Source of the DNA: CAG-632 sp963626805
GTDB taxonomy: Bacteria; Bacillota; Clostridia; Lachnospirales; Lachnospiraceae
Assembly (NCBI GenBank): GCA_963626805.1
Contig: CAVFXS010000054.1
Span: 1 to 16,704 of the forward strand
DNA: 16,704 nucleotides
Direction: 5' to 3'
Positions 7,384 to 14,556 of the stretch are shown here, piece by piece (the first letter of the stretch is position 1; each line of letters opens with the position of its first letter). A program made the position numbers and the translations under genes. The notes below the pieces were generated by a model. The model was given only the letters and a program-made list of their open reading frames with translations. It ran no database searches and had not been told where the DNA came from.

Positions 7384-7412
7384 AACACTCCTCCTTCAGA
7401 TTCCAGAGTGTT
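7384..7412 (-). promoter_or_regulatory. Hairpin exposing the ANTAR gene ribosome site in its loop
   Basis: A perfect 7-base inverted repeat, AACACTC (minus strand 7412-7406 arm) and GAGTGTT (7390-7384 arm), encloses a 15-base loop. The 3' arm begins at the last G of the AAGGAGG site, and the rest of the site lies in the loop. The structure fills the glnA-ANTAR intergenic gap. It has no U-tract, so it is not a terminator. A role in setting regulator translation or RNA processing is inferred. Confidence 0.45.
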
Positions 7413-7414
7413 GA

Positions 7415-8746
7415 TCAGATCTTATAGAGGTATTCGTCGATCTCCCACTGGGTTACCTGCATACGGTAATTATCCCATTCTGCCTTCTTGGCTTCCACAT
7501 ACTTAGAGTATACATGATCACCCAGTACTTCTTTAATAAACGGATCAGCCTCCATCTCCTTAATTGCCTGATGCAGACTTGACGGAAGACTTTCAATCTT
7601 TGCCTTCTTCATTTCCTTCTCTGTCAGCTCGAAGATGTTACTGTTAACAGCCTTTGGCGGCTCCATCTTATTCTTGATTCCATCCAGACCGGCTGCCAGA
7701 CACAATGCCAGCAATAAATATGGATTTGCTGCCGGATCCGGGCTTCTCAGTTCTACTCTGGTACCGGCGCCTCTGGATGCCGGAATACGAATCAGTGGAC
7801 TTCTGTTGGTCGCAGACCATGCAATATAAACCGGTGCTTCATGCCCCGGAACCAGTCTTTTATAAGAGTTAATCAATGGGTTTGCAATTGCTGTGATGCC
7901 CTTTACATGTTTCATAATACCTGCGATAAAGTAATATGCCTCTTTGCTTAATCCGTTCTCACCCTTCGGATCGTTAAAGATATTCTTTCCCTTCTTGGTC
8001 AGCGACATATTGGTGTGCATACCGGAACCAGCTACTCCGTATAATGGTTTCGGCATAAAGCTTGCAAATAAACCATGTCTCTTAGCCATAGACTTTACAA
8101 CCAGCTTGAAAGTCATAATGTTGTCTGCAGTTGCCAGAGCCGGACCATACTTAAAATCAATCTCATGCTGTGCAGGTGCTACCTCATGATGAGATGCCTC
8201 AATCTCAAATCCCATATCTTCAAGAGTCAAAACCATATCACGACGTGCATTCTCACCTAAATCCAGTGGGCTGATATCGAAATAACTTGCCTTCTCATGA
8301 GAAATCGTTGTCGGCATTCCGTTATCATCGGTATGGAACAGGAAGAACTCGCACTCCGGTCCTACATCAAAGCTGTAACCCATGTCCTCTGCTTCCTTCA
8401 GAACCCGACGCAGTACATATCTTGGATCGCCCTCGAATGGTGTTCCGTCTGCCTTATATACATCACAAATCAATCTTGCTACCTTTCCCTGCTGTGGTCT
8501 CCATGGGAATGTTTCAAATGTATCTAAATCCGGATACAGATACATGTCTGATTCTTCAATTCGTACAAAGCCTTCGATTGAAGATCCGTCAAACATACAC
8601 TTATTGTCCAGTGCCTTTCCAAGCTGGCTGGATGTAATAGCCACATTCTTCAACGCACCGAACATATCCGTAAACTGTAAACGAATAAATTCAATATCTT
8701 CCTCTTCAATTCTTCGCATGATGTCTTGTTTTGTATAATGACCCAT
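7415..8746 (-). CDS. glnA: Glutamine synthetase, type I
   Basis: GlnA joins ammonia to glutamate using ATP and is the main ammonia-assimilating enzyme. The 443-residue length is that of the Gram-positive GSI-alpha form, without the long insertion and adenylylation tyrosine region of GSI-beta enzymes. Motifs seen include CMFDGSSIEGF (substrate site), a GPECEFFLF segment, AGSGMHTNMSL, INSYKRLVPGHEAP, NRSPLIRIPASRG and ELRSPDPAANPYLLLA. Two in-frame ATGs lie six bases apart. The inner one at 8746 is chosen because its GGAG site is seven bases away, while the outer ATG leaves only one base. It is first in a probable operon with the ANTAR regulator, dapF and dapL, has its own promoter, and has an inverted repeat at the predicted transcript start. 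Confidence 0.97.
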   Translation of the reverse strand: MGHYTKQDIMRRIEEEDIEFIRLQFTDMFGALKNVAITSSQLGKALDNKCMFDGSSIEGFVRIEESDMYLYPDLDTFETFPWRPQQGKVARLICDVYKADGTPFEGDPRYVLRRVLKEAEDMGYSFDVGPECEFFLFHTDDNGMPTTISHEKASYFDISPLDLGENARRDMVLTLEDMGFEIEASHHEVAPAQHEIDFKYGPALATADNIMTFKLVVKSMAKRHGLFASFMPKPLYGVAGSGMHTNMSLTKKGKNIFNDPKGENGLSKEAYYFIAGIMKHVKGITAIANPLINSYKRLVPGHEAPVYIAWSATNRSPLIRIPASRGAGTRVELRSPDPAANPYLLLALCLAAGLDGIKNKMEPPKAVNSNIFELTEKEMKKAKIESLPSSLHQAIKEMEADPFIKEVLGDHVYSKYVEAKKAEWDNYRMQVTQWEIDEYLYKI

Positions 8747-8771
8747 ATTCATTCTCCTTTTCGTAAACCAT

Positions 8772-8792
8772 ATGTATCACAAACAGATACAT
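8772..8792 (-). promoter_or_regulatory. Inverted repeat at the predicted glnA transcript start
   Basis: ATGTATC and GATACAT are a perfect 7-base inverted repeat separated by 7 bases, starting about five bases downstream of the glnA -10 box. The position suits an operator or a 5' hairpin. It is not the Bacillus GlnR/TnrA consensus (TGTNA-N7-TNACA), although the half sites TGTAT/ATACA resemble it superficially. The regulator is unknown. Confidence 0.45.
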
Positions 8793-8796
8793 CATA

Positions 8797-8825
8797 AATA
8801 TACTATCAAAACGTAAAAAGGACAA
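8797..8825 (-). promoter_or_regulatory. Probable glnA promoter overlapping the rpsR terminator
   Basis: TTGTCC (8825-8820), a 17-base spacer and TATATT (8802-8797) lie about 50 bases upstream of the glnA start. The -35 is formed by the descending arm of the rpsR terminator and its spacer includes the T-tract, a compact sharing of sequence between two transcription units. Confidence 0.6.
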
Positions 8826-8845
8826 GCCTTAAATGACTTGTCCTT
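8814..8845 (-). terminator. Intrinsic terminator after rpsR
   Basis: On the minus strand AAGGACAAG and CTTGTCCTT (8845-8837 and 8826-8818) form a perfect 9-base stem with a 10-base loop, followed by a short T-run. It lies 16 bases after the rpsR stop and closes the rpsF-ssb-rpsR operon. Confidence 0.85.
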
Positions 8846-8860
8846 CAAAAAACTATTCAA

Positions 8861-9133
8861 TTACTCCTGAACGTATGGCATTAATGCTACGTGACGAGCT
8901 CTCTTGATTGCAACTGTCAAAGCTCTCTGATGCTTTGCACACGTACCTGTGATTCTTCTAGGTAAGATCTTACCTCTCTCAGATACAAATTTCTTCAAAC
9001 GATTTACATCTTTATAATCGATGACTGCGTTCTTGTCAGCACAGAATACACATACTTTCTTTCTTCTGCGAACAGTTCTTCTTCTCATAGGAGCTTCTGA
9101 ACGCTCAGTCTTCTCGCTCTTATTATATGGCAT
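8861..9133 (-). CDS. rpsR: Ribosomal protein bS18
   Basis: This small-subunit protein sits with S6 on the 30S platform. The 90-residue chain has a basic N-terminal extension with RRRTVRRRKKVCVFCADK and the conserved core FVSERGKILPRRITGTCAKHQRALTVAIKRARHVALMPY. C28, C31 and the cysteine of GTCAKHQR give a cysteine-containing S18 version that could bind metal. The frame extends 16 residues further upstream into ssb, but the start at 9133 is chosen because a GGAGG site lies 8-9 bases before it and the extension does not resemble S18. It is the last gene of the rpsF-ssb-rpsR operon, 16 bases after ssb. Confidence 0.97.
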   Translation of the reverse strand: MPYNKSEKTERSEAPMRRRTVRRRKKVCVFCADKNAVIDYKDVNRLKKFVSERGKILPRRITGTCAKHQRALTVAIKRARHVALMPYVQE

Positions 9134-9149
9134 TTTCTTTACCTCCAAC

Positions 9150-9599
9150 TTAGTTAAATGGCAGCTCCTCCTCGGCTCCATCCGGGATGCTCATAAAGCC
9201 ATCACCTGCAGCCTGACTTGGAGATGGTCTGGAACCTGCCTGATACGCCGGTGCAACACCATTATTTGCTGCTGCAGCATTCTTACTCTCGGCAAATTCG
9301 ATTTCTTCTACAATGATCTGTACAGAATAAACCTTCTGTCCGTCTTTATTTGTATAATTATCATTCTGTATACGACCGGTTACGACTACTTTGGTTCCCT
9401 GTCTCAAATACTTCTCAACAAAATCAGCCTGCCTGCCAAACACAGTACAGTTAAAAAAGTCTGCGTCCGGTTCGCCTTCCCGCTTCCATCTTCTGTCTAC
9501 TGCAAGTGAAAATCTTGCAATGGCGGTCTGGCTGGCACCCTGAGAGTAACGAACCTCCGGATCTCTGGTCAGTCGTCCCATCATAATTACTTTATTCAT
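9150..9599 (-). CDS. ssb: Single-stranded DNA-binding protein
   Basis: SSB coats single-stranded DNA in replication and repair and recruits partners through its C-terminal tip. The OB-fold covers about residues 1-104: MNKVIMMGRLTRDPEVRYSQ, FSLAVDRRW, DFFNCTVFGRQADFVEKYL and GTKVVVTGRIQNDNY are all typical. A Gly/Ala/Pro/Ser-rich linker follows, then the acidic tip EEELPFN, where an asparagine follows the usual terminal Pro-Phe. The 149-residue length is normal. It lies between rpsF and rpsR as in most Bacillota, with an AAGGGG site upstream. Confidence 0.98.
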   Translation of the reverse strand: MNKVIMMGRLTRDPEVRYSQGASQTAIARFSLAVDRRWKREGEPDADFFNCTVFGRQADFVEKYLRQGTKVVVTGRIQNDNYTNKDGQKVYSVQIIVEEIEFAESKNAAAANNGVAPAYQAGSRPSPSQAAGDGFMSIPDGAEEELPFN

Positions 9600-9619
9600 A
9601 TCGGATAACCCCTTTCAAT

Positions 9620-9907
9620 TTACGCGTCCTGACGTACGCACAAATAGCGGATTACTGGCTCCATAATACGAACATTCGCTTCGACCTGAGCTGGAACATC
9701 AGCCTCTGCGTCAAATAAAATGAAGTAGTAGAACGCTTCGCTCATCTTCTGAATTTCGTAAGCCAGCTTCTTCTTACCTTCTTCTTTGACATCTGTGATT
9801 GTTCCGCCGAATCTCTCGATATAAGCTTTTACCTTATCGACTGCTGCTGTACGAGCCTCGTCTTCCAGCTTTGCGCTAACAACCAACGCTAATTCATATT
9901 TGTTCAT
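9620..9907 (-). CDS. rpsF: Ribosomal protein bS6
   Basis: S6 binds S18 and 16S rRNA in assembly of the 30S platform. The 95-residue length is standard and the opening MNKYELALVVSAKLEDE, the GKKKLAYEIQKMSEAFYYFILFDA segment and MEPVIRYLCVR near the end are characteristic. It is first in the rpsF-ssb-rpsR operon, with an AAGGAGG site 9-10 bases before the ATG. This site can pair with an upstream leader segment (see the separate entry), which would give translational control. Confidence 0.97.
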   Translation of the reverse strand: MNKYELALVVSAKLEDEARTAAVDKVKAYIERFGGTITDVKEEGKKKLAYEIQKMSEAFYYFILFDAEADVPAQVEANVRIMEPVIRYLCVRQDA

Positions 9908-9911
9908 GTCT

Positions 9912-9955
9912 TTGCACCTCCTTATGGTCTCTGGCCCCTTTTATAAAAGGAGCAA
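9912..9955 (-). promoter_or_regulatory. rpsF leader with two competing folds, one hiding the ribosome site
   Basis: On the minus strand TTGC+TCCTT (9955-9947) can pair with AAGGA+GGT bulge+GCAA (9923-9912), covering the rpsF ribosome site. The same upstream bases can instead form a local 8-base hairpin, GCTCCTTT / AAAGGGGC with loop TATA (9953-9934), leaving the site free. The two are mutually exclusive. The CACCG element I associate with the known S6:S18 leader was not found. A regulatory role is inferred. Confidence 0.45.
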
Positions 9956-9965
9956 GGAATTTTGT

Positions 9966-9987
9966 GTAATGTCTCACAGAACATTAC
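9966..9987 (-). repeat. Inverted repeat overlapping the rpsF -10 and start point
   Basis: GTAATGT and ACATTAC form a perfect 7-base inverted repeat separated by 8 bases. It overlaps the rpsF -10 by two bases and extends past the expected start point, so only part would be transcribed. This suits an operator better than an RNA hairpin. No T-run follows, so it is not a terminator for the surface-protein gene. Confidence 0.35.
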
Positions 9988-10014
9988 TGTACCATAAATC
10001 ATTTTCAATTTCAA
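9986..10014 (-). promoter_or_regulatory. rpsF promoter overlapping the surface-protein stop codon
   Basis: TTGAAA (10014-10009), a 17-base spacer and TACAGT (9991-9986), preceded by TG one base upstream as an extended -10, lie about 80 bases before rpsF. The -35 includes the stop codon of the large surface-protein gene, so the two units have no gap between them. Confidence 0.6.
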
Positions 10015-13000
10015 GCTTTTTTTCGCCTTGTTTTTACGGCAACCGCCAGACCGGTCATTGAAACGATCAGTGCGATTCCTGCTGCCAACGGAACCTCTGT
10101 ATCTCCGGTCTGAAGCGTTGTCTTCTTACCAGTCTCTGCGCCTGCCGCTGTTGTAGTCTCTGGCGCCTCAGAAGTCATCTCCGCTGTATCTCCGGTCGTT
10201 GGCTCCTGCGTATCCTCCGTAGTGGATAGCTGCTTTCTAAGAGCAGCACCTGTCAGATCCCAATAAGAAGCTTCCTGATCGATATATCTGCGATATGCCT
10301 CAAATGCCTGATAAACCTGCAGGGTATCAAAAGAAACCTTGCTGTTTTCCGATACCGTTGCATATAATGCACTGACCAGATTGCGATATTCGTTTCCGAA
10401 GCCCGCCTTATTTACATCCAGCTTCAAAGTTGCCAGTGCCAGTAATACCTGTGCTCCGGTTGATGGAGAGGTATATGCATATTCTGCATTCAGACCGGTC
10501 TTTAAGTATTCCAGTCCCCGTTCAATTGCAGCATTTGCACTCGCATTGCTCTTCTGATACGGTGCCAGTGCCTGCAATGCCATAGCTGTCAGATCTGCAT
10601 CCGAACCATCTGCATCATACAGTCCAAAGCCTCCGGTTGTCGGATTCTGGAATGTTAACAGTGTCTGTATCATCTTTTCTCTGGTCCACTTTGCATTTTC
10701 CGGAATTGCCGTGTTTCTGGCATCCAGTGCCAGTAATGCATAGATCAGTTCATTCGAACCGGCATCCAGGCCCGGATGATTATATATCATAGCTGCCAGA
10801 TTGACGCCTTCTACATTTGTAATATCATAGCCCAGCAGACTGAGTGCCAGTGCCGTCCGTTCAATGTCCGTCGGTTTCTGTGTTGCAGACCATCCCTTTA
10901 CAGTCTCTGCCACACTTGCATAATAAGCTGTTATCTGACTTTCTGTTAATGTTTTTCCGGAACGAACCATTGCATAGATCAGCCATTCATCTCCATACTC
11001 AAACGAACGTCCCTGATACTGATTCCAATATGCTTCCGTTGCATTTTTCACACCGGAGCGGATCAGCTTCTCTGTATCAACCTTTGGTGCGGTTCCCTTC
11101 GTTACGGTAATCGTAACGGTTACCGGCTTTGCTCCTGTGGTCGTATCAACCGGTGTTCCCGTTGCTGTCACGGTTCCGGTTCCTTCTGCATAAATGTAAT
11201 ACTCTGAACTTGCAAGGAATAATCCATTGTCCTTTGCTGTCTCATCCCGTTTCCATGCACCATTTACCTTACGGTCAATCTTTACAATCCCGTCTTCCGA
11301 ATAGGTCCAGACTAATTCCGGCTGAGTCACACTGTAGCCTTCCTCTGATCTGCTTCCTGTAAATGTAAGATCCAGTGGTGTCACGGTTCCGTTCTTCACG
11401 GAATATTCTGCTGTATCAGCCGTTACCTTCTCTAACGGATTCAGATACGTGTAGGTTACCTTCTTGCTGTCTGTATAAGTCTTTCCTGCCTGTGGATCCT
11501 TTAATGTAGCAGTAAAGGTTGTGGTGCCCGCCTTATGCGGAATATAACCGATGGAACCCTTTGCACTGTACTCAGCGACATCCGGCTGACTGCTTGTAAT
11601 TGTAATATTGGATGCATCCGCATAGCTTGCATTCACCGGCGTAACAATAATTCCATCCTTTGCTGTCAGGAAATCCGCTTCGTTACTGCTCAATGGATTT
11701 CTTCCGTGAAGCACCTGCTCCGATGCAATCGCCATCTTAATAGAAGTAACCGGTACATAGGTGGATGTGATCTCTACCTGTGCGGATACATCCGGATTTC
11801 TTCTGGAGGTTACGATTACGGTTGCGGTACCCGGCTTCTTAAAATAGAAGCTGCTGGAATTTTCGGCACCGTAGATCCGGTCATCCCCATGCTTAAAGGA
11901 GAAGCTGTATGCAGATACATCCTCATACTCTGAAGCACCTTCATACTTCGTCTGTACCTGAATCCGAATATCACCGGAACCGGCTACGGAATAGGCACCG
12001 TTTGTAACATCCGTTCCATCAATATACAGCTTTATTGCCTCCATGTTTTCCGCTTTACAGTTTACAACCGTAGAAGCCAGAAGCTTCGGCTCCTGTCCGT
12101 CCACAACCGAATATGCGCATACGGAGAATTCGCCAGCATTTTCAATTCTTAAATTTCCTACATCTGCACCAATCCATACATTGGCCACATCACAATCCTT
12201 CGTTACATCATCCGCACTATGTAATGCCCACTGAATGGTTTCACCCTTTGCCTTCTGATAATCCGGCAGAGAAAATGTACCTGCAATGCAGAAACCGTCT
12301 ACCTTATCCGGACTGATCGTCAGCTGCTGATTTTCGATTACTTCGGTATCCTCACTGTCAACCGGTGTAAATGCCAGTGCAGTCAGATTTTCCGGAAGGA
12401 TTCCGTTACCCTTCTGATAATTCTGATTTTCTCCGAAATACGGATACCCCTCTGAGGACTGTCCCCATTTGGTTCCGTTGTCACCGCGGTTCGCATTTAA
12501 CAGATCTGTAAATGTCATCGACTTCATATAAGATGCTGATTTCGGATAGGAATTACTCATAACTACCCGTAATGCGGCATCTACTTTCAGGTCTTCCCGC
12601 CAATAGGTGTTCAAAATCTTCTCACCGTTTCCGGTACAATTATAAAACAATGCACCTCTGCCGGCATGCGCAGTACTTAATGAATAACAGTTTGATACAA
12701 CACCGCCATCCAGAGTTCTTGCAAAGCCTACCAGATAAGCAGATGTATTGTTTGAAGTTACACTGGTCTTACAGTTGATCAATGCGCCCTGGAACTTATT
12801 ACCCAGTGGGCCGGCCGGCTGAGTTGACGAGCCGATATAATTATCGATCGTACCCTCAAACGATACGTTCTGAATTACGCCCTCTTCTCCGACACCGTTA
12901 AATAATTTGCCACCGCTGGCTGCCTCAAATGTAATCCGGTGTCCCTGTCCGTCCAGAATTCCGTTAAATGTAATGGTACTTCCAAAATAATAATCATCAA

Positions 13001-14144
13001 TGGTAATATCATTCATCAAAACATAATTTTTGTCTGTATTACTCCATGGAAGATCATCCTCTGTATATACCTTAATCGCATCCGCAGGCACTGCAACCGG
13101 CTGTGTCGGCTTTATCTTTTTCAGTCCGTCCAATGCTGCGTTCAGTGCATTTTTCGCATCATTGACCTGAATCTGGGTAGCATCCTCATCCGCTGCTACC
13201 TGCTTTGCCGTCTTTAATGCTTCGGCAACCGCATTCCAGCTTTCTTCTGTATACAGACTGCTGTCATAACTCTCTGCCTTTGTAATTGCTTCATTCAGTC
13301 CATCCTTATTGACCGGTACATCTGCACCGTTTTTGATCAATGTCGGATAGCCATCCGTTGTCTGTATCGTACCGGTCCAGACAAAGCCACTATCCGGCAG
13401 ATTGGTATTTAAATATTCTACGATACTTTCATTTGCCAGTTCCGATAATGCAGACACGGATTTATTATCATCTGTCGATGGCTTATTGCTTCCATATGCC
13501 ATACCATACAACGGCGACTGGTATACACACTGCTTTATATCGGCAGAATATGTAATACCCGCAATTGATCCTTTGGACACCATACCGGAAATCTTTCCCG
13601 CATAGTAGCAGTTCTCAACCGCTCCTGTTGCTGTTAAGGTTCCAATTAATCCGCCAAACTCATAAAAATTCCAATCCTCATCCGTACAGGTCATGTTAAC
13701 CGTGGAATAGCTGTTCCGGATTGTTCCGGATACTTCCACCGCCATACTTCCTGCCGTTGTTTCATACTCGATTGCCGAATCGGATTTGATCCCCAGATTC
13801 TCAATCATACCGGAAACTTTATTTGCAAGCGGCTTATCACTTAATGTAATGGTATGTCCGTTTCCGTCCAGGGTTCCTTCAATACTACTGAACCATTTCC
13901 CGGAAGGAATCGTAAGATCAGCTTCCAGTGCATAAGATTCGCCCGCTGCGATCACATAATTGCCCTCACTATCCGTTGGCAGCTCCCCTGCCGTAGATAT
14001 CGTGTACTCTGCACTTTGCTCTGTCAGTTCTTCTGCATAAACCGGAGATGCCGGCAACAGAGAAACTGTCGGGGACAACGCAAGCACAGCAGACAGTACA
14101 AGGCTGACTGCTCTTTTTACGCCTTGTTGAAAGTTCTTCTTCAT
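10011..14144 (-). CDS. Large wall-anchored surface protein with alpha-toroid domain, B12-riboswitch controlled
   Basis: The 1377-residue protein is secreted. Residues 1-37 form a signal peptide (basic start, hydrophobic core, PVYA before the likely cut). Then come GLUG/beta-helix-like repeats (about 50-270), a FIVAR-like helical segment (about 278-344), more beta-helix-like repeats (about 350-575), Ig-like/Big-type beta domains (about 590-1018), and a helical domain (about 1020-1300). Repeats such as DIERTALALSLLGYD, SNELIYALLALDA, DADLTAMALQALAPY and TGAQVLLALATLKLD mark the last domain as an alpha-toroid of the prenyltransferase/squalene-cyclase superfamily. A Thr/Glu-rich linker leads to LQTGD (1344-1348), a membrane helix and KTRRKKA, a sortase-type anchor with a non-canonical motif. 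An AAAGGAG site lies 7 bases before the ATG. A cobalamin riboswitch lies upstream. Corrinoid binding is inferred from that and the intrinsic-factor-like fold. A glycan or adhesion role is the alternative. Confidence 0.85.
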   Translation of the reverse strand: MKKNFQQGVKRAVSLVLSAVLALSPTVSLLPASPVYAEELTEQSAEYTISTAGELPTDSEGNYVIAAGESYALEADLTIPSGKWFSSIEGTLDGNGHTITLSDKPLANKVSGMIENLGIKSDSAIEYETTAGSMAVEVSGTIRNSYSTVNMTCTDEDWNFYEFGGLIGTLTATGAVENCYYAGKISGMVSKGSIAGITYSADIKQCVYQSPLYGMAYGSNKPSTDDNKSVSALSELANESIVEYLNTNLPDSGFVWTGTIQTTDGYPTLIKNGADVPVNKDGLNEAITKAESYDSSLYTEESWNAVAEALKTAKQVAADEDATQIQVNDAKNALNAALDGLKKIKPTQPVAVPADAIKVYTEDDLPWSNTDKNYVLMNDITIDDYYFGSTITFNGILDGQGHRITFEAASGGKLFNGVGEEGVIQNVSFEGTIDNYIGSSTQPAGPLGNKFQGALINCKTSVTSNNTSAYLVGFARTLDGGVVSNCYSLSTAHAGRGALFYNCTGNGEKILNTYWREDLKVDAALRVVMSNSYPKSASYMKSMTFTDLLNANRGDNGTKWGQSSEGYPYFGENQNYQKGNGILPENLTALAFTPVDSEDTEVIENQQLTISPDKVDGFCIAGTFSLPDYQKAKGETIQWALHSADDVTKDCDVANVWIGADVGNLRIENAGEFSVCAYSVVDGQEPKLLASTVVNCKAENMEAIKLYIDGTDVTNGAYSVAGSGDIRIQVQTKYEGASEYEDVSAYSFSFKHGDDRIYGAENSSSFYFKKPGTATVIVTSRRNPDVSAQVEITSTYVPVTSIKMAIASEQVLHGRNPLSSNEADFLTAKDGIIVTPVNASYADASNITITSSQPDVAEYSAKGSIGYIPHKAGTTTFTATLKDPQAGKTYTDSKKVTYTYLNPLEKVTADTAEYSVKNGTVTPLDLTFTGSRSEEGYSVTQPELVWTYSEDGIVKIDRKVNGAWKRDETAKDNGLFLASSEYYIYAEGTGTVTATGTPVDTTTGAKPVTVTITVTKGTAPKVDTEKLIRSGVKNATEAYWNQYQGRSFEYGDEWLIYAMVRSGKTLTESQITAYYASVAETVKGWSATQKPTDIERTALALSLLGYDITNVEGVNLAAMIYNHPGLDAGSNELIYALLALDARNTAIPENAKWTREKMIQTLLTFQNPTTGGFGLYDADGSDADLTAMALQALAPYQKSNASANAAIERGLEYLKTGLNAEYAYTSPSTGAQVLLALATLKLDVNKAGFGNEYRNLVSALYATVSENSKVSFDTLQVYQAFEAYRRYIDQEASYWDLTGAALRKQLSTTEDTQEPTTGDTAEMTSEAPETTTAAGAETGKKTTLQTGDTEVPLAAGIALIVSMTGLAVAVKTRRKKA

Positions 14145-14222
14145 AAGTTTTCTCCTTTACATGTTACATTTGCAGAGTAATAGAATTCTATCTGTGTCCC
14201 CTCGTCACCATTCATAAACAAC

Positions 14223-14289
14223 AAAAAACAGCCGGGCTTAATACTGTTTCCTGTTCTAAAATGGCACACAACATTAAGCCCCGACTGTT
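14223..14289 (-). terminator. Intrinsic terminator, expression platform of the cobalamin riboswitch
   Basis: On the minus strand the arms at 14289-14273 (AACAGTCGGGGCTTAAT) and 14242-14227 (ATTAAGCCCGGCTGTT) pair over 16 positions with one bulged G and one G-U, and the second arm runs into six T. The terminator lies 40 bases after the aptamer and about 80 bases before the surface-protein start. B12 binding would be expected to favour termination. It would also stop readthrough from the DUF951 gene. Confidence 0.9.
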
Positions 14290-14329
14290 CATCGAAGCAA
14301 ATATTGACCTTCCCCATCTCAGAAGAGTC

Positions 14330-14525
14330 TTGCTGATTCAGAATATCCTGGCTTCGCTTCCCGCCGGAACGCCTTCCCAAACTCCAGATGATATGCACAA
14401 GATATACATAATTACCTATCATCCGTATTCAGTGGCAGATTGTTCCTTTGTCCACGTTACAGTAGAAGTGGCTGCTACGGATTTACACCGTATTCCTCTT
14501 TGACCTCTTGGGTCAGAACCTGCAA
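14330..14525 (-). promoter_or_regulatory. Cobalamin (B12) riboswitch aptamer
   Basis: Read on the minus strand, the conserved elements are in the right order: GAGGAATACGGTGTAAATCC (core and P3, about 14498-14479), GTAGCAGCC and CTACTGTAA (about 14480-14454), GCCACTG (14436-14430), GGGAAGGCG (14378-14370), and the B12-box form GAAGCCAGGATATTCTG (14355-14339). A closing P1 helix is formed by TTGCAGGTTC (14525-14516) with GAATCAGCAA (14339-14330). Such aptamers bind adenosyl- or related cobalamins and normally switch off B12 uptake or synthesis genes when the vitamin is plentiful. Here the controlled gene is a wall-anchored protein of unknown function. Recognition is by eye, and a covariance search (Rfam RF00174 or relatives) would settle the class. 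Confidence 0.9.
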
Positions 14526-14556
14526 ATGTATATTCAATTAGTATAGTCCGCAATCA

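Noticed and set aside
8746..8800. A canonical ANTAR target (two hairpins with six-base loops) in the glnA leader
   Set aside because: Only one hairpin-capable repeat with a 7-base loop is present in a leader of about 45 bases.
9021..9509. A 162-codon plus-strand frame antisense to ssb and rpsR
   Set aside because: It crosses two certain genes and has no family resemblance.
9908..9985. The known S6:S18 leader motif
   Set aside because: No CACCG element was found on the minus strand, so only an unclassified leader fold is reported.
14141..14422. A 93-codon minus-strand frame just before the surface-protein gene
   Set aside because: It covers the riboswitch 3' half and terminator, overlaps the start of the surface gene, has no protein-like pattern and is explained by the structured RNA.
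14261..14503. A plus-strand frame of 80 codons antisense to the riboswitch
   Set aside because: It is the complement of conserved aptamer elements and has no ribosome site of note.
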